64,000 nt of DNA from Sporobolomyces roseus (lineage: Eukaryota > Basidiomycota > Microbotryomycetes > Sporidiobolales > Sporidiobolaceae): NCBI GenBank assembly GCA_016617785.1, contig JADILM010000001.1:1550001-1614000 (forward strand), in the 5' to 3' direction. A program made the position numbers and the translations under genes. Position 1 is the stretch's first letter. Each line of letters starts with the position of its first letter. Positions 40,523-51,214 of this stretch are shown here, piece by piece. Below the pieces are notes generated by a model that saw only the letters and a list, made by a program, of their open reading frames with translations, searched no databases and was not told the DNA's origin.

Positions 40523-43061
40523 ATGGCTGAAGATCAAGAAGGGTGGACTGTCATTTTACAAGCAGCTAGCGGATTTGGGTGGCTCGCAAGTTCGCTCTTC
40601 TTTCCCTACTTCACGGTTCTTCTCGCTTCACTTCCCTTGGCTCACTACTTCTTGACCGTCGAAATAGCTGCGTTCGGTACTTGGCTCTTACTCCCTGCCT
40701 GGTGGCATATCATTCAAGAGAAACCTCGCAACTTTTCTTGGAAGGTTTTCCAGTATTTCGTACGTATCGCTTCCTTGACTCTTGAATCGTCGTGGAGAGC
40801 TAACGAGGCTCTTCTGCTCGCAATCTGACAGTGTTGGTGGCTCGCAGGCGATTTCCTTCACTTGACAGCGCTACTATTGGAAGGTGCAGGGTTGCATCAA
40901 TGGATCCTATACGTGTGAGTGCTGGCCTTTTCACGCTCCTCGAGGAGTCGAACGTCGCTGAATAGCTTCCGTCGCAGTATCATCGCAGCTTTCGAAACCG
41001 GAATTCTCATCACTCTCGCTCTCTACGCTCACGTCTTTCACGTCATCAAATGGCCGCGCCCGTGGCAATCGAAGCTTTCAGATGAAGTTAAGAAGAAGCC
41101 GCATGCCGCTCATATAGGTACAGCAGGGTTCATGTTCAGTGTTCTGCCTGAAGAGGATATCACGCCCAAGCGAAAGCTATTTGGAATCGATCGCAAACTC
41201 GCTCACAACCTTTTGGGAACAGCTGTAAGCTCTTTCACTCTGAGTAGCGAGGAATGTCGCTTACATTTCGATCGACACAGTTCTTCATCGCTTGCGCTGT
41301 CGTTGTTTGGCTCGTCGTGGATGTCTTTCAACTTACGAATCTGCCGGTACCGCACCCTTCGATTTGGCCTAACGATGCGAAGACTATCGTCGCATATGTC
41401 TTCGCTTGGATAGGTGAGCTTTTCTTTTGCTCTCGAAATTAGAAGCACGAAGCTCACCGCTATCGAGGGACTTGCAGGTTTCTGCTGTTGGGGTTAGTCG
41501 ACTCTCTCACGCTACCCTGTCAACTCTTAGAGCTGATCATTTCCCTATAGTCTGGCCTCGAATCTGGGTGATCTACAAACGAGAAGACGATATCGACACT
41601 TCGAGCGTTGTCATCGGTCTTGGTGAGTCTCGTCCATTCCTTTCCCTGAATTCAAGCTGACTGGATGATCTGTAGGTGCGCATTTCTGCAACATGGCGGT
41701 ACGACAGATCTCCCCTAATTGTATGCTGCCTCAATTGATACCGTTCCTGCACTTGTCAGAACATCGCTTTCCTCAATTTCCGAGCGGAAAAATCGGCATG
41801 GGCACAACTTCCTTTCTTCGCCACCTCGTTCATTTGCTCCGGTCTAGATATCGCTGTGAGTCGGTCGTTATCTCCTGATTCTCGCTCACCGCTAAAAGCT
41901 TGTTGTTGTTGTTAATTGCAGCGTCTCATTCTGAAGAAGAAGAACGATAAAACTATCCTTCACGCCTACAAAGAGAAGAACTATCTACAGAAAGACGCCA
42001 AGTATCAAGCCAAGAAGAAGGAGTCGCGTCGGAAAGAGCAACGCAAGATCGACTCCGAACGGGAGAAGCGCAATCCCGGGCTCAAACCTGTCTTTCCGAA
42101 AAAAGGCCCTTCGCCGTACGATCCTCGATACCATTCTGACTTCCCCAGCGACAGCGACTCTTCTCGATCAGCATCGTCTCATCCTGCTCGACCGATCCCC
42201 GACGTCGCTCAACTGATTCTTGGATTCGGCTTACCTCTCAATTCGAAAGAACGCCGTCGACTACAGCTGGACATGGCGCGGAAACCGGGAGAAGCACGTC
42301 CGGAGCTACAGGAACATCTGGATCGAGTTATCAAAGAGCTCACGGAACGCGAGAAGAAAGTAGATGAAGAATTGGACGACTTGCTCGAGAAGGAACATGC
42401 TTGGATGCTCGGGAAGGAGCAAAGTGAGAGTCGGAAGCTGGACAAGAAATGGTACGCGATTACTGAGGCGAACGGTTATTCTGCTTTACCGACAGATCTT
42501 CAGAGACTGTTCGAGGAGAAGATACCATTAACGCACGAGAAGGAGGAACGGGAACAATACTTTGGTGGGATCGACTACCAAGCCTCACAAACTCTACGCC
42601 TCGCTAAATTCGTACATGGAGACAAGAGCGAGTTTGTGCGGAAATTGAACAACGAAATACGGATGTGGGAGATGCAGAGGGAGAATTTGATGGGTCAAAT
42701 CCTCCTTCGACGCAGTCTCCGACGCAACGAACCACTCGAACCGCCTGTTTCTCACGCAGCACCTCTTCCTCCAACTCCCTCTCGCTCTCACCGCTCGACA
42801 ACTGCCTCGATCCACGATCGACCTCCTCACTTATCTTCCCCTCACGACTCAGCAGTTCCTACTCCCGATACACCAACCACAGCTTCCCACAGATTCCTCT
42901 CCCTCAGACATCAGCGACGACAATCTTTCGATAGCGACTCTTCCTTCTCGTCTTCCGACTTCGACTCTGACTCCGAACGATCCCTCGACGAGGAGGAACT
43001 GCTCGCTCGAAACCGCTATTCTAGGTCAAAGGGAGGCAGAAGATACGCAGAGAGGTGGTAG
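40523..43061 (+). CDS. PQ-loop-like multi-pass membrane protein with charged C-terminal tail
   Basis: Nine exons (40523-40759, 40832-40914, 40978-41224, 41281-41413, 41478-41492, 41551-41622, 41676-41698, 41760-41855, 41922-43061) close to 681 aa; exon 5 has 15 nt. Residues ~1-300 form about seven membrane segments with the two-repeat pattern of PQ-loop transporters (vacuolar cationic amino-acid exporters, SWEET-related): LLPAWWHIIQEKPRNFSW, CWWLAGDFLHLTALLLEGAG and VWPRIWVIYKREDDIDTSS. In both loops the Pro-Gln pair is degenerate (PAWW, PRIW). From ~residue 300 a soluble Lys/Glu-rich helical tail follows (KKKESRRKEQRKIDSEREKR, VIKELTEREKKVDEELDDLL), ending in a Ser-rich region. This tail is not part of the usual family. 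Confidence 0.75.
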
Positions 43062-43603
43062 ATAACTAGTGAGGGATACGAGTAGGACGAGGCTTGAGGA
43101 GGAGGCATCGCTTCGTTTGTCGATAGTTTCAACTTTGGTTAATTTTGTTCAAACCGCTCTCAATTTTCCTGTTTTCTCTCCACTTTTAATTCAGATTGCA
43201 ACGTTATTCTCCTCGCTTAGTCTTTGCCACGACAGCGACTTACCCCAGTTCGAGAGCAAATGAATTTGGGTCGACTATGCGAAACGAAATTGAGTTTCAG
43301 CGAGAGTTGCCCTCCTTCACTTCACGCGTGTCTCAATATTTTCAGAGAGCCGGCTCGCCTCCTTCAGAGATCGTGGCTCAAGTAGCAAAGCTCTACACAA
43401 TTTCTCAAAGCCCGTCAGGATCACTGAACAAATTCATCTTCTCTCTTCTTCCCCGCTCGACTCACCCAGCCAGCACCACCTTATACATCACCTAAAAGCT
43501 CCCGCAAAGCTCCTAAGAATCACAGACACCCCCTCCTCCCCTCTTCCCCTTGCCCACTCGCCCCCTATCCTAGATCTCCCTCCTCCTCTCCTTCCTCCTC
43601 AAC
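43062..43603. other. Intergenic, pyrimidine-rich promoter
   Basis: About 540 nt. The last 100 nt before 43604 is a C/T-rich tract (CCCCCTCCTCCCCTCTTCCCC), typical of fungal promoters. No gene supported. Confidence 0.45.
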
Positions 43604-45220
43604 ATGCCAGGGAGACCTTTCCGCTCTCGCCTAGGTATCTCAGGGCCTCAACCGACTCATTCAGCACTCGGCAAAGCGAAAGGAAGTCAATGGGGAACTA
43701 AGAGGGCGAAAGCGGGACAACGAGTCGGGAGGATTGATGCTTTCCCCGAGGAGGGAGGAAACAAATTGGTGCTCACGGACAGTGATGATGAAGCAGAAGA
43801 GATGAGTACGAAAAGGTGAGCTCATCTTTGCGATTTTCCGAGTTTGAGGAGGAGGTGTGGTTTTACTTCCGAACGAGCCTTTTCCGAAGCTACCAGAAAG
43901 CTGATGCTCTTCACTCTTTGTAGACGTCGAGCTACATCTTCTGCCGGTACCGCAGCACGCGCCCTCGCCGCTACGAAGAGAGCTTCCTACTCGCACACTC
44001 GACCTCGTTCACCAAGTCTCGATGGTCTCCCTTCCGACGTCTCTAGCGTTTCATCCCACTCCTCCGACGAGGAACCCGACTCAGACGATCCAGACCGCGA
44101 AAGCTCAAAGTACAGTCGCTGGAAAGAAAAGGCTAGGAAAGCTCAGTCAAAGAAGGAGCAGGGGAATCAGAGAGTTGGTACGAGTGCAGGAGTAAGAAAC
44201 AGGAATGAGAATTCAGAGATGGATGAGATCAGGAGGAAGAGAGCGGAAGCGGCAGAGAAGAGGTTACAACAAGACAAGACGATCACGATCGAAGGAACGG
44301 ATACCGAGGAAGAACGGGAGTACCAGGCGAGGAAACAGAAGCAGAGGGATCAGCACAAGGGACCGTCAGTCGATGACAAGGGGAAAGGGAAAGAGGTGGT
44401 TGCGAGGAAGAGGGTGGTCAAGAAGAAGACGCAGGATGTGGCGAAGGGAAGGTGTTTGGGCGTCTCTCCCGAACAAGAAGAACTAGTCAAACTCGAAGCA
44501 CAACTATCCGACATGCCTCCAGCAATGCGCAGCAAGTACCTCAAAGAAGCTGCTGACAAGCTCAAGATTGCTCCGCCCCGCGCCTCGACCTCTCGTCGTC
44601 GATCCGCTTCTTCATCCTCTCCCGCCCCGGAACCTCAGCCTCGTCGTCAACTTTTCAATCGATCTCAATCCGAATCTTCCGATGAAGATCTCATTCATCC
44701 CGACGAGATCGGCACCGACAAAACTCGTGAAGCTCGTCGTCGCCGTACGCAAGGGAACAAGAAACGAACTTCAACTGGCTTCAGCATTCAAACTGGAGCG
44801 AGTGGGTCCGGATCAGCTGCTACCTTCACGACCGGTGGAGGAGGACACGACGATGATTCGATCTTCAAACCTCGCAAACACTCGAAGCAACGTCGTCAAC
44901 CTTCCCGTTCCCCTTCACCTCCTCGTCCCGCTCGTCGTCGTGCAGATCCTACGGTACCTGAATTCGTAGACCCTCGTGTGGATCTCGCGAAACGCAAAGC
45001 TCGCGAACTCTCAGATCCTCCTACCGACGCTTACTCTTCTTCGAACGGAGAATCGGATGATGACGATGGGAAGAAGGGGAAGAAGGGAGGAGGGAAGAGG
45101 AAGAAAGGAGACGATGATTTGCTTGATGATATTGAGAAGATGGAGAGGGAGATGAATCGTAGGAAACGAATCTATAGGGAAGAGAGGAAGCCTGGATATA
45201 GCAACCCTCGCAAGAATTGA
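43604..45220 (+). CDS. Disordered, charged, probably nuclear protein
   Basis: Two exons (43604-43815, 43924-45220). Begins MPGRPFRSRLGISGPQPT. Rich in Arg/Lys/Ser/Asp/Glu throughout: acidic-serine patches (SSHSSDEEPDSDDPDRES), basic clusters fitting nuclear localisation signals (RKRVVKKKTQ, KKGKKGGGKRKKGDDDLLDD) and an RSPSPPRPARRR stretch. One short segment, EEELVKLEAQLSDMPPAMRSKYLKEAADKL-like (~residue 255), looks folded and helical. I do not recognise a family. The composition suggests chromatin or RNA-processing association, by inference only. Confidence 0.8.
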
Positions 45221-45557
45221 GGAAAGTAATCGCTTGAGCTTGTTGATACCCGTTTGTTTACCCTCCGTTTATACCTTTGCTTCTCTCTTTCGTAATACCT
45301 CTTTGCTTTACTCTCGCTTCTCAATCCGTAATCTCAGTCTGTGCCGTTTCGACAGTCTTTTAGCGACACTGCGAGAATCGTATGTGTATTCCTGACACCG
45401 TGGAGATACAAAGAAGCTACACAATGTAGTCGCAAAGTGTGAATTCAGGAATACACTGAATTCTGAACAGGACCTTGACGTTGCTGAGCCGAGTGTAGTA
45501 GCCGAGTAAGCTATAGGGTAGGACAAAATGGGTACGAGCACATAGAGACGAAGAAGC
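45221..45557. other. Convergent intergenic region
   Basis: About 340 nt between two convergent genes; T-rich 3' UTR-like sequence around 45240-45330. Nothing else seen. Confidence 0.4.
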
Positions 45558-46862
45558 TCATGGACCTACGAAAGGACCGAAAACGGAGAAATCTCTTCGT
45601 TCGACAAGATCAGTTAAAGTCGCTGGCTGACCGTGATAGACCATGTCAGCAAGCGATATACTCTTAGAATAGGAGGGACTAGTCTCACTAGATCGAAAGC
45701 AGACAAAGGTGGCGAGTTCCAGAGTCGGATGAGGCTGTTGAGAATCGTGTTCACATGCTCCTCTTGCAAGCGAGATACCGCGCCTGCGCCCATTTCCATG
45801 GTCTGTATCTCGGCAAGCGCGGCGGAGCTCTGGCCTTGAAGAATGAGTTTCCACTCGTGAGCGATTCGAGCTTGCTGAGGCGAGTAGCGTTGAACGATTC
45901 GTTCGAAGATGCTCTGAAGGTTGCTCTCGCCGGCTTGGAACGTTCGTTTGAGATCGAGATCTCTTTGAATGTGCTCGTACATCACACTTGTGGGCTGTAA
46001 GCACGAGTGTTCTCAGCCTTTGTGACGGAGAAAGTGGAGTCGAAGAGTGAGAAGAGAGCTTACGAGAAGCAAAGCAGAGGCTGCATCGACTCCTATCATT
46101 CTCCTCCCGTGATGTTGACGGTCATGCGGACGAAAGAACCCTTGATCGATAGCTAGGTTCGTCCACTTCACGATCGACTTGATCCTTCCAAACTCGCGAT
46201 TGTAGAACATTTGAACCGAATTTGGGAGATTGTCCCAGTCTCGCGAGCAGAGGTTCCAGATCTTTTCGATCTGTAGCTTGCAGTTCTCGTAACGACAATG
46301 TTGAGTACACTGTCGGTAAAGCTCATGTGCTGTCTCTGTCGAGTGAATGATTGGCTCGAGTTCTGATCGGAAGTATGAAGGGATCGGGACCTGCTCCGCG
46401 AACGTCAGCTGTCAAGCGTTTGAGAACGTATCCGTGATTCGGAGAAACGTACCGGTGGAGCTACGAGACGAAGTTGATGTTGAATCTCGCAATCTTCGAC
46501 AACGAATTCTACGGATGGCTGAAAACCATATTTCGATGTCAACGTGCTGCTCCCAACTTACGGCGAGTACACCAAGAGCTCACCAGTGGATTCCAGTCCG
46601 CTCCTTTTCCTTGTGCTATCGCCGTTCTTCTACCCCTCTGCAAAAGATCAATTACATTCCTCCGAGCCTCCCTACTCTCGAAATACCAATTCTCCCCCAA
46701 ACTAGCCCAGATAGCTTCTGCTGTTGCTACAGTCCCATCGTTTGAGAAGACTCGGATCGCTTCTTGCAGTTCGTGAAGGAGAGGTTCGAGTTGTTGTTTC
46801 CGGTAAGAGATGTCTGCTGCGAGGGTGTTCGGGGACTCCTGTGCAGCTGCCGTTGGATCCAT
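45558..46862 (-). CDS. Unrecognised protein, 348 aa
   Basis: Five exons (46584-46862, 46453-46518, 46064-46390, 45689-45994, 45558-45626) close in frame to 348 aa. Starts MDPTAAAQESPNTLAADI. Contains a helical segment QQLEPLLHELQEAIRVFSN, ENWYFESREARRNVIDLLQR, a Cys-rich stretch YRQCTQHCRYENCKLQ, and HDRQHHGRRMIG, then helices ending FSVFGPFVGP. The C and H residues could bind a metal, but the spacing fits no motif I know. No membrane segment. Function unknown. Confidence 0.72.
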
Positions 46863-47194
46863 TGACGACGGTAAGAGCTGTCAAGGTTTTGAAGGAGGTG
46901 GGGCAGCGAAGGATGAGGGAGGAAGGAAGAGGGGAAGAGTCGCTGGTGTTGAAAGGGAGTCAGAGTCGAAAGGGAGTCCCGAGCGTTGCAATCTTCGGAG
47001 AAACCGAGGTCACGAAGAAAGCCGGCAAGCCATCGTTGGCCATCACTGTGTTCGTCGATGAAGGGTCGCGGCTCGACTCCTCGAGGGCTGTCGCTTTCCT
47101 CCTCTCGCTCTGCTCAAACTCTCGAGAGTCGATTCCCATCGCTGTCCAACGCCATCTCCATCTCCTCATACATCTTGCCGGTCCATCTCGCTTC
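46863..47194. other. Intergenic
   Basis: About 330 nt between two minus-strand genes, open in some frames but without start/stop context or splice sites supporting an exon. Confidence 0.3.
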
Positions 47195-49184
47195 CTAGCA
47201 GTTCTCCCTCTCCTCCTTTGCGACCGCTTCAGCCCATTCTCCAACTGCCTTCTCCAACATCTCTTCCCATCCTTCTTTCCTTGAAGCAATCACTCGCGCA
47301 TCAAAGGGCCTTGCACCGAATTCGAGTGGTATGGTTGACGAAGGAGGATTCTGTGCAGAGAGAGTGATTGAATAGCGATGTTTGAGCGCTCTGCGAAGCC
47401 AAAAAACCAATCAGCGAACTTCCTCGATATTACTCTCCTCACTGAGTGCTTCATCGGAGCTAAGCAGCAAGAGCAAGGTCTAAGAAGGAATTCTCAACTC
47501 ACGCAGCCCAACTTTGTAAATTCTGAACTCTCCTGAACGTATTCCCGACTTTCTCTCCCCCATCACTCGCACCGGACCAACTTCTCTCCATTCCGCTCGA
47601 TTCAGGAGCAGCTGTCGAGAATTCGTGGATCGAAGTAGACAGGATGAAACCAAAGGGGCTTGAAGAAGATGCGAGGACTTGATTGTAGGATTGACAGAGG
47701 ACGGTACCGGTTGACAGGATCGATAGGAACTCGAGTCGGGAATTTGGGTTCGAAGTGAGAGGGACCGAGAGGGAGGGGAGCTGGGAGAGAGTGGTCGGAG
47801 GGAGATGAGCTTGAATGATTGAGTACGCTCGATCTGGCAGAGGATCTCGAAGGGGTTGTCAACCTCTGATCCTCATCGACAGCTGAGTAGAGCGCAAGCA
47901 GACGTACCTAATGATGATTCGAATCCTTGTCCTTCAGCCCAAGAAGGTAGCTTCTCCTCCTCTGATTCTTTCTGACCCTCGGAAAACCCTTCGTCCCTCA
48001 TTGATCCTTCACTCCTCCTCCCTCTCTGCCTTTTCGCTACATCCGATAGATCCAGTAGCAGTTGTACGCTCCCGATCCATTCCGTAACGAGCTCACTCTC
48101 CTTCCCACGCGATTCAAGTAAAACCGATTCATCGTAAATCGTCAATTCTGATTCTTCGTCCTCCTCCTTCACTTGTTCAACGAGCGTCGATTCTGAGGCT
48201 GAAGAGGGCGCGCCGATCCCTAACACGGTACGATATTGTTCCTCGACTTGTTTGAGCATTCCCAAAACGTCCAAACTTTGTTTCCTAACCCTCACTACGA
48301 CTCTATCTCTCTCACTCACCTCCGACACCTCCTCTTCAACTCCAATCGAAGAGGATCGACGAGAATGAGTAATTGAAGTCGGAGGTGGTGGTGGTCCTAG
48401 GGAAGTTCGGGGTCTTGCTGCTGTTGAGATGGAGAGGGGATCGTTAGGCGTTTGTAAGAGATTCGAGGTGGAAGTGGAGGTGGAGGTGGAGGGTAGGGAA
48501 TTTAGCCATTGTTGGATCGAGCGAATTGACGAGGTCGTTACGAGGAGTAGATTCGTTAGTGAGGGGCCGGAGTTCGAAGCTTCCGAGTCGCTTAGTTGCC
48601 ATCTGTTGTATTACTTCAGTACCAATCAGCTGAACTCGAAAGAGTGGAAGAGAAAGAGAATCGCCTCACGTTTCACGAACTTCGTTCAAGGCTTCAAAAA
48701 CTTGATTCCTCAATTCCTTTTCATCCTTGACACTCTTCCCCGTTTCTCCCGTCTCCCATGGTAGCGTCGTACTTATTGTAGGTCTCTCCGGTTCCGGTCC
48801 CAAGATCAATCCCCTCTCATCTCCCTCATCCTCTCCTCGCTTCCTCCAACTCTCCTCTTGTCCCGCCATTCCCTCTCGTCTCCCAATCCCTCTATTCTCT
48901 TTCTCTTTCTCTTTCTCTTTCTCGCTAGACTCGATCCCAATCTTTGCAAACCCATGTTGTAAATGAGCGATCGAGGGTAAAGTCATGACGGATTGACGTT
49001 TCAACGCGGATCTCGCGAAAGGTTGGTCGGATTCCGCTTTCGAAGGTGTCGGTGCGATCGGACGTGGCGATAGCTTCCCCCTATTGACCGGTGACGCCTC
49101 CGTCTGCACTCCTACATCCACCTTCTCCACTTTCGTCTCTGCCTCTTTCGTGAAACTCCCGAATTCGAGTTCTCCATTCTCCAT
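47195..49184 (-). CDS. Unrecognised protein, 578 aa, with possible CH-like C-terminal domain
   Basis: Four exons (48670-49184, 47908-48602, 47503-47833, 47195-47390) close to 578 aa. The start at 49184 (MENGELEFGSF) is the first in-frame ATG after a stop. The N-terminal ~170 residues are charged and disordered with an EKEKEKEKEN repeat. The middle has a Ser/Thr tract (STSTSTSTSN) and helices. The C-terminal ~170 residues look folded: LEFLSILSTGTVLCQSYNQV resembles the core helix of a calponin-homology fold, followed by GEKVGNTFRRVQNLQSWAAA. That comparison is weak. It may be a cytoskeletal or cell-end adaptor, by inference only. Confidence 0.65.
48893..48931. repeat. CTCTTT hexamer-type tandem repeat (codes for EKEK)
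   Basis: Tandem TTCTCT units on the plus strand, inside exon 1 of the 578-aa protein, where the minus strand encodes alternating Glu-Lys. Confidence 0.85.
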
Positions 49185-49350
49185 CTCGTCCTTCCCCTGC
49201 GTCGATCCACCTGTTGACCTGGACGCATTCGGTATTCTCGCATAGCTCCTCGAATGTGAGAAACGTGCTGTCGATCCACAGGAGACATCTCCGATACTTG
49301 AAATTGACGGAGAGGGAAGATTTCAACGTTGCATATCACTACACAACTAG

Positions 49351-50144
49351 CTAGCAGTGCACGAATACAGAGCTCCCAAAGTGATAAAGGAAACCTCGCG
49401 GCGTTCCATCACGGAAGGTATAGAACACTACAGGTTCAGCCACTGGCGCTGTAAGAGCAGGCCAAGTGTAGAGTAAAGTTTTTGAGAGGCTAGCTTCAGC
49501 TGTGAGAAATCACGACGGATAAGTCATACGTACAGCCGAGGAAAGAGAGAGGAGCTTACCACTTCCGACCGAGATCACAATAGGAGTTTCCATCAAAGGA
49601 CCCTCAACCATTCTTTTCTCGACCTGTTCAACTTGATGCACTCTTAGTCATTGAACTACAGTAGAGAGTCGGAGAGAGATGCTCACCAAAGGAAATGTTG
49701 ACTCTAGCTCTCTTCGGCTTGAAGCTGCGAAGACGGAGGCGAACATCGAGGCCTAAGCGCGAACGACGAAAGCAAGAGATCAGTGCTCGTTCTGACCGAT
49801 CAGAGATTCCACAGTAGCTCACCAAGGTCCGTCGCTCCGTCTGTGAGTATATCGTGTTCTTGCTCTTTCGGAAGTGGGAGGGTGAAGAGAAGAGAGGTGA
49901 AGTGAGAAGTGATGGAAAGGGAAGCAAGAGCAGAAATGAGAAATCGTCTCTCGTCTTTCACCTCCGACGGACTCCGCGCACCCAAGACGCGCGTCACAGA
50001 CCTTCGCAGTCTCTTCGCAGTCTTTTCGCAGCTCATTAATGCATTAGGGGCCCACTCGGAGCACTTCCCGACGAATGTTCTCGACGGAGTCCCTCGCGAA
50101 AGAATCGAATCAACGACGGCGCTCCTGTCGTGGATCTTTGGCAC
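49351..50144 (-). CDS. Unrecognised small protein, about 202 aa
   Basis: Four exons (49823-50144, 49687-49752, 49560-49631, 49351-49499) close in frame to 202 aa when started at 50144 (MPKIHDRSAVV); a later ATG at 50034 is also possible. The folded part begins ERRFLISALASLSITSHFTS, then LLFTLPLPKEQEHDILTD, VRLRLRSFKPKRARVNISF, MVEGPLMETPIVISVGSG and VFYTFRDGTPRGFLYHFGSS, ending VFVHC. The alternating hydrophobic pattern suggests a beta-rich fold. No family recognised. The stop is ~165 nt from the start of the 578-aa gene on the same strand. Confidence 0.6.
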
Positions 50145-51214
50145 TCAGCGACCGAGGAATCGATGAACGGCTTGGATTGAATGTTTACCAGTCTCCAGGG
50201 TACTAAGGCAAGCGACATTCGGATGAAAGTCCGAAAAAGAGAGTGAATCATCCATTTCGCACTCGAGAAGGTGGCGAAGGTATCCCGTGCTTCGTTTGCG
50301 AACGAACATACGAGACAGAAGCTCGAGGGAAGCTCGAGGCGATCCTGCGCGCTACAGACTAGCGAGAACACGATGAAGGGAAGACCAGAGGCGAAGTGGC
50401 AGAACAACGGCCTCAAAACGGTGTGAGCCTTTGATCAACCGTGCTGGAAGCCTCAGGGGGTCATTGCCATCGATGAAGTGACTCCGAAGGACACCGAGAA
50501 GTGCCTAATCTCAAGGATCGCGCAAGTGCGGATTTCGAACGAGATCGGAGTTTCGACTGTTCGTATCGTATTCTCTCGACCGATCCACCGCGCATACGTT
50601 GACTCGCTCATCTAGCGATGCAGCTACTATTCTTCCATAGATCGCATCCGCGCTCGACAGGATCTCGTGAGAGTCTCGAGAATCGATTGTCGGCTATAGA
50701 GATGACTCTTGCGAAAGAGATCATTTGAGCTCTCCGAAAAGACCCGAGAATACCGCGACCCCAGTCGTGATGAGCTATACGAAGCCAACACCGACAACCG
50801 AATGTCGATAGCAAAAGTGTAGCCGCTTTCGTCAAGTGTCGTCGACTCGCTTTGTTCCTCTGTATTGACAACAGTTTCTGTTTACCTTTCGAGCTTGACA
50901 GTGATTCGAGCACTGCGCCGTCGAGTTTGATCGTATCTGTTATTAGGAATGAGAGTTGGATACGTTTTCTACGGATTCCAAGTTGTTGAGAGAGGGACGG
51001 TTTTTGTAGTCTCTCTTCTCTTTCTTTCTCCAGTTAATAGACACCTTAGAACGCTGTCTCTAGTTCAAGTTACCGACTGAGAGATCTCTACAACAGTATC
51101 GAAGCAGCTCAAGACATCCTCTCGTGACTGAGATGAAAACAGTCAACACGGAGAGTTTTCAACAAGATGCGATTACTCAACAAAAGATTCCCCCTCTCTC
51201 GAAAGCCAACTGAA
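50145..51214. other. 1.07-kb stretch without a supported gene
   Basis: The longest gene-poor interval after 14.6-15.7 kb. No tRNA boxes, snRNA signatures, long open frame with splice context, or terminal repeats were recognised. It separates the PHD-finger gene (3' end at 51215) from the small gene starting near 50144, so it must hold that gene's promoter and the PHD gene's 3' UTR. A spliced or noncoding RNA cannot be excluded. Confidence 0.4.
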
